From NCBI GenBank assembly GCA_021732995.1, contig JAKFWA010000071.1, positions 25,408-89,407 on the forward strand: a DNA stretch of 64,000 nucleotides, read 5' to 3'. Numbering within the stretch: position 1 is the first letter of the stretch; each line of letters opens with the position of its first letter. The notes beneath the pieces are model-generated. The model made no database searches. It was not told the origin of the DNA and worked only from the letters and a program-made list of their open reading frames with translations. This DNA is from Planctomycetaceae bacterium. Lineage in GTDB: Bacteria; Planctomycetota; Planctomycetia; Planctomycetales; Planctomycetaceae. Of the stretch, positions 36,819-46,313 are shown one piece after another. The position numbers were made by a program, and so were the translations under genes.

Positions 36819-38345
36819 ATGGCGGATCAGGAACTACAGCCCGATGCCACCGATCAGCCGCGCCGCGCGACGCTGGCCTGGCTGGGACATCCGTGGGTTC
36901 TGTTGACGATCGGCATCGTGATATTGCTCGGCGGCTGGGTCGGCGCAGGCGTTGTGGCGGAAGCCCGGCGACAAGACGCCGTCTACCGACTGGAACGCGA
37001 AGGGCGTGTCGACCTGAACTCGTTTCTGGGGTGTGGGCTATCGCCCACGATCGGTCGTCTGCCGGCCTGGTTGCCCGAGTTCGTCGGCGACAGATTGCCC
37101 CTGTCATGGCAGTCCAGGTCGCCTGAATTCACGGGATGTCGATTTCTCGGCCGAGCGACAGACGCCGATGTCGCCCTGGTCAATCGCATTCCCGAAATCA
37201 GAATCATCGAGTTTGAGGACGCAGGGGGGCTTTCAGAAGCCAGTCTCATCAACTCCATCGCCAGCCATGATCTTTACATGCTGTCGTTTGAAGCTCCTTA
37301 CCGGCCGACCGCAGCCCAATATACGGCGCTGACGGAAAAGGGGATTCTCTTAAACTTATCAACGCTGGCTGGCCCCTTTGACCAACATGCCATCGACAGT
37401 ATCAGTAGGTTACAAGGTTTGGACTATCTGACACTGGAAGGTCCCGCGACCGCAGCCAACCTCGGCGGGCTCACGAAGCACAGCTTTGCTCGCAGCATTG
37501 AGTGGCACCATTCTCAACTGACCGATGAGCAGTTTGCACAGCTTCACGGCAGCGGTCGGTTCGCAAGTCTGGACCTCAAGGCAACTCGCCTGACCGCCAA
37601 GTCCTGGCCGCTGCTCTCGAGTATTAACGCAGCGTCACTCAGTCTCGAAAGTCCTCATATTACCGATGAGACGCTCCGTTATCTGGCGAGGAACGAGGAA
37701 CTCAGCGGGATCAACTTAAGCGGTGGCGCAATCACTGATCAGGGCATCGCCGAGCTGTCTTCAGCTTCGAAGCTCGGCCATTTGCAATTGGACACAGCAA
37801 CCGGGCTCAGCCTCGCGAGTGCGCGTTCTCTTTCCAGCATGCCAACGCTACGCAGCATTACCCTGCTGGATGCTTCGGACGTCACCGATGAGTGGCTCAC
37901 CGAATTGACCCGACTGGAACTGGGCTCGCTCGATCTCAACCATTCGCAAGTTACCGATGCCGGGGTCGCGGCTCTGGCAAATCAAAAAGAGCTGTTTCGA
38001 ATCAGCCTGGCTGGAAGTCGAGTCACCGACGCCTGCCTGTCGACGCTGGCCATGCTGCAACCCGATTACGCCGATTTGCGATCTACAGCCATCACCGATT
38101 CCGGCCTGCTGCACTACTGGATGCTGGCAGGCCCCGACGCTGATATCAGACTGCACGTTGCAGGCACACCGATCACCAAGGCCGGGGTGGATGAGTTTCT
38201 CAAGCGGTGCCCGAGCGCGATGATCATCGGCGTGCCGGGATGCGAACCGGATGCCAATCATTATTGGTTCATCCCGCTGAAGCGAAAAACTACCGCTTTG
38301 ACGAAGTCCTCAGAGTTAGTCAGTCTTTCGCAGGATACACCGTGA
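36819..38345 (+). CDS. Membrane-anchored leucine-rich-repeat protein, copy 1
   Basis: A protein of 508 residues. After a short polar N-terminus, one membrane helix (about 25-50, WVLLTIGIVILLGGWVGAGV) anchors the protein. The rest contains about 12 leucine-rich repeats of the type LxxLxLxxSxVTDAGVAAL (for example LGSLDLNHSQVTDAGVAAL and YADLRSTAITDSGL), close to the cysteine-free GALA/RNI-like repeats common in planctomycetes. The LRR face is probably outside and binds an unknown partner. The start at 36819 has AGAGGG 7 bases upstream; a longer frame exists but has unlikely composition. It lies 25 bases before a paralogue, so the two probably form an operon. Confidence 0.85.
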   Translation: MADQELQPDATDQPRRATLAWLGHPWVLLTIGIVILLGGWVGAGVVAEARRQDAVYRLEREGRVDLNSFLGCGLSPTIGRLPAWLPEFVGDRLPLSWQSRSPEFTGCRFLGRATDADVALVNRIPEIRIIEFEDAGGLSEASLINSIASHDLYMLSFEAPYRPTAAQYTALTEKGILLNLSTLAGPFDQHAIDSISRLQGLDYLTLEGPATAANLGGLTKHSFARSIEWHHSQLTDEQFAQLHGSGRFASLDLKATRLTAKSWPLLSSINAASLSLESPHITDETLRYLARNEELSGINLSGGAITDQGIAELSSASKLGHLQLDTATGLSLASARSLSSMPTLRSITLLDASDVTDEWLTELTRLELGSLDLNHSQVTDAGVAALANQKELFRISLAGSRVTDACLSTLAMLQPDYADLRSTAITDSGLLHYWMLAGPDADIRLHVAGTPITKAGVDEFLKRCPSAMIIGVPGCEPDANHYWFIPLKRKTTALTKSSELVSLSQDTP

Positions 38346-38370
38346 GTTCGGTTGGCCGAGAGACTTCAGC

Positions 38371-39843
38371 ATGCAACAGGATGAAGAGACATCACCCGGC
38401 ACTACTGACCGGCCACAGACAACGATGTGGTCGTGGCTGATGAGCCCCTGGCTGCTGTTGATACTCGGGAGTGTAACCGCGCTGCTGTTGTGGGTGGGCT
38501 GTGGAGTCTGGATCGAATATCGGCGGGCGGCGGTGCTGGCCGAACTTCGAGCGTCACCCGGCCTTGATGTGAGGGACCTTGGAGACAAGCGATACCCCGT
38601 CTGGATGCCCACGTGGTTGGGAGATCAGCTCCAGAATATCTGGGATCCACGAATCGTTGACGTACCACTCGTTGTTGACGTCCTGGAGCCACTCTCTGAA
38701 CGCCAATTGGACCTGCTTGTTCGCCAACCATCGATTTATCGCATGCTTTTCAGTGATGGCAGCCATGTATCTGACGAGGCGTTGCTGACGCTGTGCGAAA
38801 CCCAACACTTCAAAATGCTCGAGTTCGGTCGTCCCCGGCAGCTCACTCACAAGCACTATGAGGCTCTGACCCACAATCCGAACTTGGAGGCATTGTGGAA
38901 GGCCGAGGGCCCCTTCGATCAAACTGCCCTGAATGCGCTGGAGCGAATGCGACAGCTCACAGATCTCGAACTCGCGGGCCCACTCTCGGATGCGGTTCGT
39001 GTGACTGGTCTCGGCCGGTTACCTCATTTGCGAAATCTGGAATGGCAAGATTCGCAACTGACGGACGAGCAGGTGCCCGATCTCGCCGGGTTCCCGTCAC
39101 TCAGTCTGCTTGCGCTTCATAAGACACTACTGACCCGCAGATCCTGGGCAGCACTGGGATCCATGCATATCGACCAACTAGACCTCGAAAGCCCGCACAT
39201 TGATGACCACCTCGCCGACGAACTGTCACGAAATCCGAATTTACGTTCTTTTAGACTACGAGGTGGTCAATTCACCGACCGCGCTCTCAGGAGGTTTCTG
39301 GAGGGCGGTCAGCGTGAATCGGTGGACACGGAAACGGGAGATCTTTCGTTGGAAACCGCGAAGCTCATTGGAAGCGTCCCGTGGCTTCGCAGACTGGAAA
39401 TTCGAGGCGGCCCGCAGATCGACGACGAGATCCTGAAAGCGATAGCCCATGAACATCTCTGGACCTTGAGCATCTTGAACTCTTCGATTACGGATGCTGG
39501 TGTCGAAGCGCTGCTTCACCATTCAGAGTTGATGACTGTCGGACTGGCAAACAGCCGCATCACAGACCGCAGCCTGAAGGCGCTCAACACACTGAGGCGC
39601 CTCAACAATCTCGACCTGCGTAATACCGCAATTACGGATGACGGGCTGCGGCGGTATTACCTCTCAACGGATTTCATGTTTTTGCACAGACTGCATCTGG
39701 GCGGGACTCAGGTTTCAGCGGCGGCCGTCAAAGAGTTCCAGCAGCAGCATCCAGACTTGGTCGTTTACGGCGTTGATGGAATTGAAGCAGACGATCGAAC
39801 GAAAGAGTGGTTCCGACCGCTTGATGCGACCGAGCGTCCATGA
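38371..39843 (+). CDS. Membrane-anchored leucine-rich-repeat protein, copy 2
   Basis: A protein of 490 residues, a paralogue of the gene just upstream. It has the same layout: polar N-terminus, one helix (about 22-47, LMSPWLLLILGSVTALLLWV), a linker ending MPTWLGDQLQNIW (the neighbour has LPAWLPEFVGDRLPL), then leucine-rich repeats (LWTLSILNSSITDAGVEAL, LNNLDLRNTAITDDGLRRY). Even local features are shared (EGPFDQTALNALERMRQLTD against AGPFDQHAIDSISRLQGLDY), so a tandem duplication followed by divergence is clear. Function is unknown. A family C palindrome follows 38 bases after the stop and may end transcription. Confidence 0.87.
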   Translation: MQQDEETSPGTTDRPQTTMWSWLMSPWLLLILGSVTALLLWVGCGVWIEYRRAAVLAELRASPGLDVRDLGDKRYPVWMPTWLGDQLQNIWDPRIVDVPLVVDVLEPLSERQLDLLVRQPSIYRMLFSDGSHVSDEALLTLCETQHFKMLEFGRPRQLTHKHYEALTHNPNLEALWKAEGPFDQTALNALERMRQLTDLELAGPLSDAVRVTGLGRLPHLRNLEWQDSQLTDEQVPDLAGFPSLSLLALHKTLLTRRSWAALGSMHIDQLDLESPHIDDHLADELSRNPNLRSFRLRGGQFTDRALRRFLEGGQRESVDTETGDLSLETAKLIGSVPWLRRLEIRGGPQIDDEILKAIAHEHLWTLSILNSSITDAGVEALLHHSELMTVGLANSRITDRSLKALNTLRRLNNLDLRNTAITDDGLRRYYLSTDFMFLHRLHLGGTQVSAAAVKEFQQQHPDLVVYGVDGIEADDRTKEWFRPLDATERP

Positions 39844-39881
39844 AGAATTGGTATCAACCACGCGACGCTGAAACGCAGTTC

Positions 39882-39949
39882 GGGAGGGCGAGGCTCCCGC
39901 CGAGCCGCTTCAAGTGGCTGGTGCGGCTCGGCAGGAGCCTCGCCCTCCC
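39882..39949. repeat. Palindromic repeat family C, copy 2
   Basis: The 26-bp arms 39882-39907 and 39924-39949 are complementary with one mismatch. The left flank GACGCTGAAACGCAGTTC is identical to that of copy 1. Confidence 0.95.
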
Positions 39950-40065
39950 TGACGCGCCGTGCGGTTCCGTCAACCACATTACTCGCCGCGGCTCTACCCG
40001 CACGCGCACTTAATTTCTGGAATCCATATCGCAGATTCAGGTCCGGGTTTATCAATTCGCTCGGA

Positions 40066-41157
40066 TCAGGCTGGGGGACGCTGGGCAACAATATGCACCG
40101 TCGCGCCGGATCGACACAACGCAGCCATGATACTCATTCCCAAAGCGACGGGCATACCGGCATAAAAGGCCCCCAGCAGCATGAGTCGAGTCAGGAGCGG
40201 ATGTGGCTGGTTCGCGTGAGAATGCAGGATCGAGTAGAGGCCATTGCGGGGTCCTGCGCGCCACCGATTCAGGGCACTCTGCACCCAGCCAAACGGATTT
40301 TGCCGCAGCGAAAAATGATGCTCCGACTGGCACTGGAAGCCGCACTGCTCCAGCAACTGGCGGAGCGCCGCAACAGGAAAGTGATACAAGTGACGCGGCA
40401 GGTCGAGATGAAACCAGTCTGGCCCCGACCAGCGTGACTGCCAACTCGAAAAGTTCGGTACTGCGACCGAGATCGTGCCGCCGGGCTTCAACACTCGGTA
40501 GATTTCGGACAGCGTCTGGTCTGGTTGCCTGACATGTTCCAGCACATGCCAGATGACGACTCGATCAAAATAAGCGTCAGGATAGTCGGCAGCCTGCAAG
40601 TCGGGAGCAACTCGGATGTGAGCGCGAGGATCAGCGCCGAGCACGGCCTCTTTGCTGATCTCAAAGCCATGTGCTTCGCATCCATGATCGATCAGACCTC
40701 GCAACAGCACACCGCGTCCACAGCCAACGTCCAGCACTCGCGCGCCACGAGTCAACCCGCGGCTCAAGAATCGAGCGCTCCTGAAGCCCACGAGGCGCAC
40801 CATCAACTCGGTCAGAAATCGAAATTTTCTACCTTCCGAGCCGTAATAGGAACGTGGATAGAACTCCACGATCTGCGCGGCAGTGGGCATGGGGTAAAAG
40901 CGGCCCAAACCGCAAGTTGGGCAGGCCACCACTTCGCTGTCCAATCCATCGACTCGAAACTGCGGCAAGGCGCTGGATTCCTGGCAAACTGGACAGGGTT
41001 CGTCGAACGCCGCCCGGGCTGAAGCACATTCGATTGCCGTGACGGCCGGGCTGTAGGTGCCAAGTGACCACTTGCCGCCCGAAGTTCGATGATGCAGGCC
41101 AGGTCGCTCGATCTGCTCGGGTTCGCAAATCGGAGCTGCCGAGAGTTGTTCGGGCAT
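40066..41157 (-). CDS. Zinc-ribbon class I methyltransferase (Methyltransf_23 type)
   Basis: A protein of 363 residues. A zinc-ribbon-like motif (CPVC at about 55 and CPTCG at about 80) precedes the methyltransferase core: VLDVGCGRGVLLRGLIDHG, HGFEISKEAV, and VVIWHVLEHVRQPDQTLSEI with KPGGTISVAVPN. The C-terminal part (FHLDLPRHLYHF, LRQLLEQCGFQ) matches proteins often found in cell-surface polysaccharide loci. A hydrophobic stretch near the end (LMLLGAFYAGMPVALGMSI) may sit on the membrane. The substrate is unknown. No clear ribosome site is seen for ATG 41157. Upstream on the same strand lies the TMTC-like gene, about 390 bases away. Confidence 0.85.
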   Translation of the reverse strand: MPEQLSAAPICEPEQIERPGLHHRTSGGKWSLGTYSPAVTAIECASARAAFDEPCPVCQESSALPQFRVDGLDSEVVACPTCGLGRFYPMPTAAQIVEFYPRSYYGSEGRKFRFLTELMVRLVGFRSARFLSRGLTRGARVLDVGCGRGVLLRGLIDHGCEAHGFEISKEAVLGADPRAHIRVAPDLQAADYPDAYFDRVVIWHVLEHVRQPDQTLSEIYRVLKPGGTISVAVPNFSSWQSRWSGPDWFHLDLPRHLYHFPVAALRQLLEQCGFQCQSEHHFSLRQNPFGWVQSALNRWRAGPRNGLYSILHSHANQPHPLLTRLMLLGAFYAGMPVALGMSIMAALCRSGATVHIVAQRPPA

Positions 41158-41351
41158 TTGAAAAGCAGTCGATGGGGGAAATCGGGGCAGGCACTACTCG
41201 GCGAAATGCTGATCGCGGCTCGTAAAGGCTCTGCCCTTAACTCTGTTAAGAAGTCTTAAAGATCGGTCCCTCAACCTGAACTGCTCAGTGCTGTGTCACA
41301 GCAAGGAATTGGGGTGCAGAAACTGGGTTGGGTAGTGTTGTCCAAGATGGC

Positions 41352-41404
41352 CCGCACTCTCCGTGTGCGGGTTTCTTGGGTCCGTCGGCACACGGAGAGT
41401 GCCG
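41352..41404. repeat. Palindrome related to family B
   Basis: CGCACTCTCCGTGTGCGG and CGGCACACGGAGAGTGCC face each other across about 15 bases. The plan is the same as family B (GGCACA-TGTGCC) but with ACTCTCC in place of ATTCC. The rest of the 41158-41547 gap shows no gene. Confidence 0.65.
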
Positions 41405-41547
41405 ACCACAAGGCTGGCCACACTCCGAGCACCGAGGATCTCCAACAGCCGTCAAGATGGCGACCGGCGCCACCCAGGGACTTTTGCTACCAGCTTACCC
41501 AAACTCTGAACGGCGTTGGGTGCCACTGAATAAGCGGTGACAAAGCA

Positions 41548-43458
41548 CTAAGGCGAACTTGTACCGCCTGATTGCACCTGCGTTTGGAGCTGCGCAACCA
41601 CCTGTGGATTCAGCTTCATCGCCTTCGACAGGAATGCGTTGCCTTCACGATTGCGGCCCGCATTGCGAAGCAGGATTCCAAAATAGTAATAGGATTCGAC
41701 CAGGTTCGGATTCAGCTTGAGTGCCGCCTTATAGTGTTTTGCGGCCTCGTCGATCGCACCGGAGCTATGCAGTGTGATGGCCAGATTATGATGGGTTAAC
41801 GCAGCGCGCGGGTCAGCTTCTAACGACTCGCGGAAATGCTTGATCGCCTCTTGCGTCCGGCCGAGCATTACCAGACCACTCGCGAGATTGTAATGAGCCT
41901 TGGCGTCATTCGGGACAGCCTGGAGAGATTCTTCAAAGCACGCCACCGCCTCAGTGACACGCTGTGCCTGTAGCAAGAGCAAACCACGACAGGCGAGGAC
42001 ATCTGCAGTTCCGGGCCGTTTTGCGAGCGAGCGATCGAATTGCTCCAGCGCTTCCTGGGGACGGTTCGCATCCGCCATCGCCTTGCCCAGGCAATAGTGT
42101 CCATACCACGAATCGGGATTCAACTGCACTACGCGAGTAAACAACGCAATACTGTCGCGCCACATTTGAGTCTGGAGAGAGGTCGCAGCGGCCAACGCCA
42201 GGCATGCCGCACCGGATGCGATCTTCAATGCGACTCGCCCGCGTTTCGGCAATCGGTCCAGTAACGAGGCACCCCCCCAAACGATCGCAATCAGCAATCC
42301 CAATTGAGGAAAATACATATATCGATCAGCAATCTGTTGCTCGCCGACCTGCAGCAGCCCGATCACAGGCACCAGGGTTCCCAGGAACCAGAACCACCCC
42401 ACCGCCAGCCACGGCCATCGCGTGCGTTGGGCAACTGCCACTACGGAAATGGCGATCAACAGGACGAGAGCTGCCGCGCCCGAACTCCAGGTTAATGCGT
42501 CGCCCGGGTGGAGATAGTACGCCGCCAAATCGGAAGGCCAGAACGTCTTTCGCAGGTACAGGATGTAGGCAATCGGGGTGTTCAACAGTCGCAACGACAG
42601 CGGAATCTCGTCCAGCGTGCGTATGGCACCGCCTCCCCTTTGAGCGACGATGACGGCCACCGACGCGAGGACAGACAGGCCAAACAGAGGCAGCTTCTCA
42701 GAGATCAAGGGCCAGGCGTCTCGCGCGGCCAGCAAGAACCTCTCACGGGGTGTTCGGCCGCTCGAATCTAACTGGTTCAGCCGATTCAACGGCCAGTAAT
42801 CCAGCAACAGCAGCACGCACGGCAAGGTGACCAACATCTGTTTCGAGAGTAGCGTCAGAACGAACGCCCCGATCATTGCAATATACCAAAGGTGCCGCTT
42901 CTGGTGCACGTAGTGCACGTAGCACAGCATCGTCAACAAGCCAAAAAATGTGCTTAATAATTCTTTGCGCTCGGAAACCCACGCGACCGCTTCCACGTGT
43001 AAGGGGTGAATGCCAAACAAGAGCGCCACCGCTAAGCTCAGCCAGCGCTGGCCCGTTAATTCGATCATGAGCCGCGCCACCAGCCACGTGATCAGCCCGT
43101 GCAAGGCGAGATTGGTGGTGTGGAAAACTGCTGCCGAGTAGCCAAACAACTCAATTTCCAGCAACCACGACCACCAGGTCAGCGGGTGCCAATTGCAGTG
43201 GTAAAAAGTCGTAGCCGCCCAGCGAATGTTCTCAATTGAGAGCCCCTGGATGAGTCGCTCAGCTTGACCGTCCTTTTCGAGATAGATTGTGTCGTCGAGT
43301 TCAACCAGGCCAAAGGTCCAAACCGGAACATACACGAGGACAGCGACGACGACGCAAAATAGTTCGGGACCAATCCGCTTCAACAGCGACCGCCAGTCTC
43401 CTGATCTTACGTGCTCGGGAACTGAGGCAGTGGTCGAGGCGCGCATTTGAGGTTGCAT
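41548..43458 (-). CDS. TMTC-like membrane glycosyltransferase with C-terminal TPR domain
   Basis: A protein of 636 residues. The N-terminal 400 residues have about 10 membrane helices. They carry features of the protein O-mannosyltransferase-like TMTC family: LDDTIYLEKD after the first helix, WHPLTWWSWLLEIELFGY, HTTNLALHGLITWLVARL, HPLHVEAVAWVSERKELLST and KQMLVTLPCVLLLLDYWP. From about residue 440 there are six tetratricopeptide repeats (WYGHYCLGKAMADANRPQEA, AHYNLASGLVMLGRTQEAIK, ALTHHNLAITLHSSGAIDEA). It probably transfers a sugar from a lipid carrier, with the TPR part facing the periplasm. The start is uncertain: 43458 is chosen; 43446 and a TTG at 43476 are also possible. Confidence 0.85.
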   Translation of the reverse strand: MQPQMRASTTASVPEHVRSGDWRSLLKRIGPELFCVVVAVLVYVPVWTFGLVELDDTIYLEKDGQAERLIQGLSIENIRWAATTFYHCNWHPLTWWSWLLEIELFGYSAAVFHTTNLALHGLITWLVARLMIELTGQRWLSLAVALLFGIHPLHVEAVAWVSERKELLSTFFGLLTMLCYVHYVHQKRHLWYIAMIGAFVLTLLSKQMLVTLPCVLLLLDYWPLNRLNQLDSSGRTPRERFLLAARDAWPLISEKLPLFGLSVLASVAVIVAQRGGGAIRTLDEIPLSLRLLNTPIAYILYLRKTFWPSDLAAYYLHPGDALTWSSGAAALVLLIAISVVAVAQRTRWPWLAVGWFWFLGTLVPVIGLLQVGEQQIADRYMYFPQLGLLIAIVWGGASLLDRLPKRGRVALKIASGAACLALAAATSLQTQMWRDSIALFTRVVQLNPDSWYGHYCLGKAMADANRPQEALEQFDRSLAKRPGTADVLACRGLLLLQAQRVTEAVACFEESLQAVPNDAKAHYNLASGLVMLGRTQEAIKHFRESLEADPRAALTHHNLAITLHSSGAIDEAAKHYKAALKLNPNLVESYYYFGILLRNAGRNREGNAFLSKAMKLNPQVVAQLQTQVQSGGTSSP

Positions 43459-43952
43459 TATCAACTCGGGAACCAAGGCTTCTTCGATCGCTCAATAACG
43501 AGGACTGGATGACTCGCCCTTGATTGAGGACATCGTCGTGGCCACGTGAGCCGCCGGATTGCGGCCAAGTCCCGCGAGAAGCGAGGTGACTCGGTCATCA
43601 CGCGGGATTGGCCAACGACCGTTTCGCTGCAAACAGCCTGGGAACAGCGGGTTCAGCCCCCGTCTTATAGACTGACGCGAAATGTGAAGGTTTGCAGTGG
43701 GCTGGATGAACATTGAATGAAGCGCTTGTTTCAGGACCAATTGGCGCTCGATCGCTTCTCGACCGGCAATTACATCCGACGCATCGCTGCTAGCGCTACC
43801 AGGCTATGGCAATAAGCACGGACAAGTCAGACGACTCTGGTCGCTTATTAGCCAGAAGCGAATGGCGACTCTCGTCGACCATTGCTCTTCAAGCTTCCGA
43901 ATAGATCGAGTACCGCCGACCGGGATCACCCGCGACAAATCATGCCGGGTAC
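43459..43952. other. Gap without a supported gene
   Basis: About 490 bases upstream of the TMTC-like gene. Short open frames are present but none has a ribosome site or protein-like composition. No repeat of the named families is seen. Confidence 0.4.
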
Positions 43953-43996
43953 AAAAAAGAAGCCCGACCGCCACCATGCAGTCGGGCTTCTTTTGT
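43953..43996 (-). terminator. Intrinsic terminator after the Tyr/Gly-rich protein gene
   Basis: A 14-bp perfect stem, AAAAGAAGCCCGAC and GTCGGGCTTCTTTT, with a 12-base loop. Read on the minus strand it ends in a T-rich run (TTCTTTTTTGT). It starts about 25 bases after the stop of the gene at 44019. Confidence 0.9.
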
Positions 43997-44018
43997 TAGC
44001 GGAGGTACTGCGGTTGGA

Positions 44019-44357
44019 TTACCACCAGCCGAGCTGGACGCGGGTACGGCCTCCGTCCACGCGGACTCCGACCTGTGGTCCCGGCGCATAGTAGCTCTGA
44101 TACGGGGCAGAGTAGTAGCCACCGTAACCATAGGAAGGTCTTGAGTAGTAATCACCGTAACCGTAGTTGTTACCGTAGCCATGGCCGTAGGACGGACTGG
44201 AGTAGTAGTGCCTGTGGTACGGCACGTACTGCTGATCGTACCAGCCCCAATAGCCTCTCCAGTACGGCCCCTGGTCGGCCTTTGTGGTCTCCGGCATTGC
44301 CAGAGATCCCAAAGCTACGCTGCCAGCAATCAGTAAAGTTTTCAAATATGCATTCAT
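44019..44357 (-). CDS. Small secreted Tyr/Gly-rich protein
   Basis: A protein of 112 residues. A signal peptide (MNAYLKTLLIAGSVALGSLA, cleavage near TKAD) is followed by a low-complexity region rich in Tyr, Gly and Ser (YGHGYGNNYGYGDYY) and a short beta-like end (GPQVGVRVDGGRTRVQLGWW). The role is unknown; an envelope or matrix-associated protein is plausible. The start at 44357 has GGGAGA 9 bases upstream. It lies downstream of the PDZ protein gene on the same strand with a 137-base gap and is followed by a strong terminator. Confidence 0.75.
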   Translation of the reverse strand: MNAYLKTLLIAGSVALGSLAMPETTKADQGPYWRGYWGWYDQQYVPYHRHYYSSPSYGHGYGNNYGYGDYYSRPSYGYGGYYSAPYQSYYAPGPQVGVRVDGGRTRVQLGWW

Positions 44358-44494
44358 TGGAGAATCTCCCATTGAATTTAGAGATAAAGAGTAGGATCGC
44401 GCTAGCGTTCCAGTTTTGTCTGGCTCGGAACCGGACGCTGACGCGCTCCGGCTCGCAGGCCACTGTTCTTTCGGCTTCTTAGAAGCTGTTTGCT

Positions 44495-45547
44495 TCAGTT
44501 CTTGGAGTCTTTCTTGCCCTCGATGAGTGCTCGAAGCTGTTTAATTTCTTCACGCAACGAAATAATTTCGTTTTCAATCCGTTCATTCTGCTCGGCAGCG
44601 CGGCGTTGATGCTCAAGCTGCATGGCATACGGCGGGATGCCGTCGAAATAGTTGTCACCGGATCGTTGCGAACGCTGTTGCTGTTGTTGATACGGGGCTT
44701 GGTATTGGGCTTGCTGAATCTCGTTGTTCCAGCGAGGCTGGAAGGCGAAACGACTGCCAAGGACCACGGGCACTTTCAGTTGTTGTTGATCGCGCCGAAT
44801 GAGCAGTTCAATTTGAGCTTGCGGCTGGAATTCGCGGACCACCATAACGACGTCCGAGGTGCCTTCGACCTTCTGATCCTGGATCTGCAAAATGATGTCT
44901 CCCGTTTGCAACCCCGCTCGCGCCGCTGGGCCAGACGGATAAACATGGGTAATTGTGGCTCCCTGAATCTTGTCATCCCCTTCTTCGAGATAGACTCCCA
45001 GCCAACCACTGTCGGCGTTGGCGGCGGGCACAGTGGCAGTCACGGTATAGCGCTGGCCGCCTCGATCGATGATAATTGGGAGCGGCCGGCCAGCGTTCGC
45101 GTGAAGAAATGCCTCCAGTCGGCGCGGACTCGCGAAGGTCATGCCCTCGATCGACACGATGCGGTCGTTCTGTCGCAGACCTGCCTGCCGCAGGGCACTG
45201 TTCTGCTCGATGGTCGTGACCGTCAGGCCCTGATCTCCTTGCGCCTGGAATTGCACGCCCAGGGCGGCAGCCTTTGCGGCTTCGGCCCTGTCGCTTCTCG
45301 GCGCGGCGCGCTCGCCCTGAGCGTCCGGCCTGTCCTCTTGCCGCGCATTCGGCTGACGTTCAGCCGGTCGTTGTGCATCAGGCTTCGTTGGCGCGGCCTG
45401 CTCTTGAGCTGGCTTGGTTGTGTTTGGCTGTGCGGGCTTCGGGTCTGGCTGATTCTGTGCTGTAGCAACGGTGATCCCTACGACAGCCGCCGAGACTATT
45501 CCTAAAAAGGGGATCACTCGGGGTAGAAAGGAACGGATCCGCTTCAT
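44495..45547 (-). CDS. Exported protein with two PDZ domains and a C-terminal coiled coil
   Basis: A protein of 350 residues. An N-terminal signal or anchor helix (VIPFLGIVSAAVVGITVATA) is followed by a Pro/Gln/Arg-rich linker. PDZ 1 lies at about 95-175 (LTVTTIEQNSALRQAGLRQN with DRIVSIEG) and PDZ 2 at about 180-265 (LGVYLEEGDDKIQGATITHV, GPAARAGLQTGDIILQIQ). The C-terminus has a Gln-rich stretch and a coiled coil (EQNERIENEIISLREEIKQL). No protease domain is present, so it is not DegP itself and is better seen as a periplasmic scaffold. The start at 45547 has GGAGGAG 8 bases upstream. Confidence 0.85.
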   Translation of the reverse strand: MKRIRSFLPRVIPFLGIVSAAVVGITVATAQNQPDPKPAQPNTTKPAQEQAAPTKPDAQRPAERQPNARQEDRPDAQGERAAPRSDRAEAAKAAALGVQFQAQGDQGLTVTTIEQNSALRQAGLRQNDRIVSIEGMTFASPRRLEAFLHANAGRPLPIIIDRGGQRYTVTATVPAANADSGWLGVYLEEGDDKIQGATITHVYPSGPAARAGLQTGDIILQIQDQKVEGTSDVVMVVREFQPQAQIELLIRRDQQQLKVPVVLGSRFAFQPRWNNEIQQAQYQAPYQQQQQRSQRSGDNYFDGIPPYAMQLEHQRRAAEQNERIENEIISLREEIKQLRALIEGKKDSKN

Positions 45548-46313
45548 GTAACTTCTCCTCCAAAAGAGTTGAGCGAGTGGAGCGACCACTCAAGACGATC
45601 CTCGAGGCAGCAATAGCGATGCTGCTGGCAACAACGAGGTCGAACATGGGCAGCGGTTAGCAGATTCTGTTCCGGTGGGCTCGTGGCGTACGCCCCCGTG
45701 AGGAAGTCGGTCGAGCGCGTTCTGAGTGATCCATGCGGAATGCCGGATTATGTACGAAAATGAACGCTGAATGCCGACGGTTATCTCAGTGTCAGACTAT
45801 TCAAATGAGAACGACTTTGACGAGCGAAACGCAGGTCGCTTCAGAACCATTTCGGTAGAAATCTGATCGGATTGTGCAAGCAATTCTCGCCACGAGATCG
45901 GCATCCAGGCGCGCCATCAGCCTATGGTCAGTCGGCGCTGATGTGCACGCCTTTAGGCACTTTTTTACCACTGCGGTAGTGCGCACGCTGCAAGGGCCGA
46001 CGGAGAAAACAGCATTGATACTTACCACACCTGAGTCACTCTGCCCCTTCGTGCATATACCGGCACCCCGCCCAAGCACGTCCGAGCTGATCTCCATCGA
46101 CCCCTATTGGACTCCACGGCCTCGGTTGGCTTCTCAAAACTGGTGCCGAGCGTTCTCGTCTCCTCGGACTCAGGAACGTCATTTGCCTGTGCCGCAGGGT
46201 AATAGCGCAAGCCACTTTGGATGAATTTCGTAGTCCGGCTTTCACCACGTACAAGCACGCCGGGCATTCGCGCCGAGTTTGGTTCCGTGAACGCGCACAC
46301 AAGGAGATCTGCC
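45548..46313. other. Long gap without a supported gene
   Basis: About 770 bases between the PDZ gene and the oxidoreductase gene. No frame shows both a ribosome site and sensible composition, and no named repeat occurs. It holds the promoters of both divergent genes and may be a remnant of a lost gene. Confidence 0.4.
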
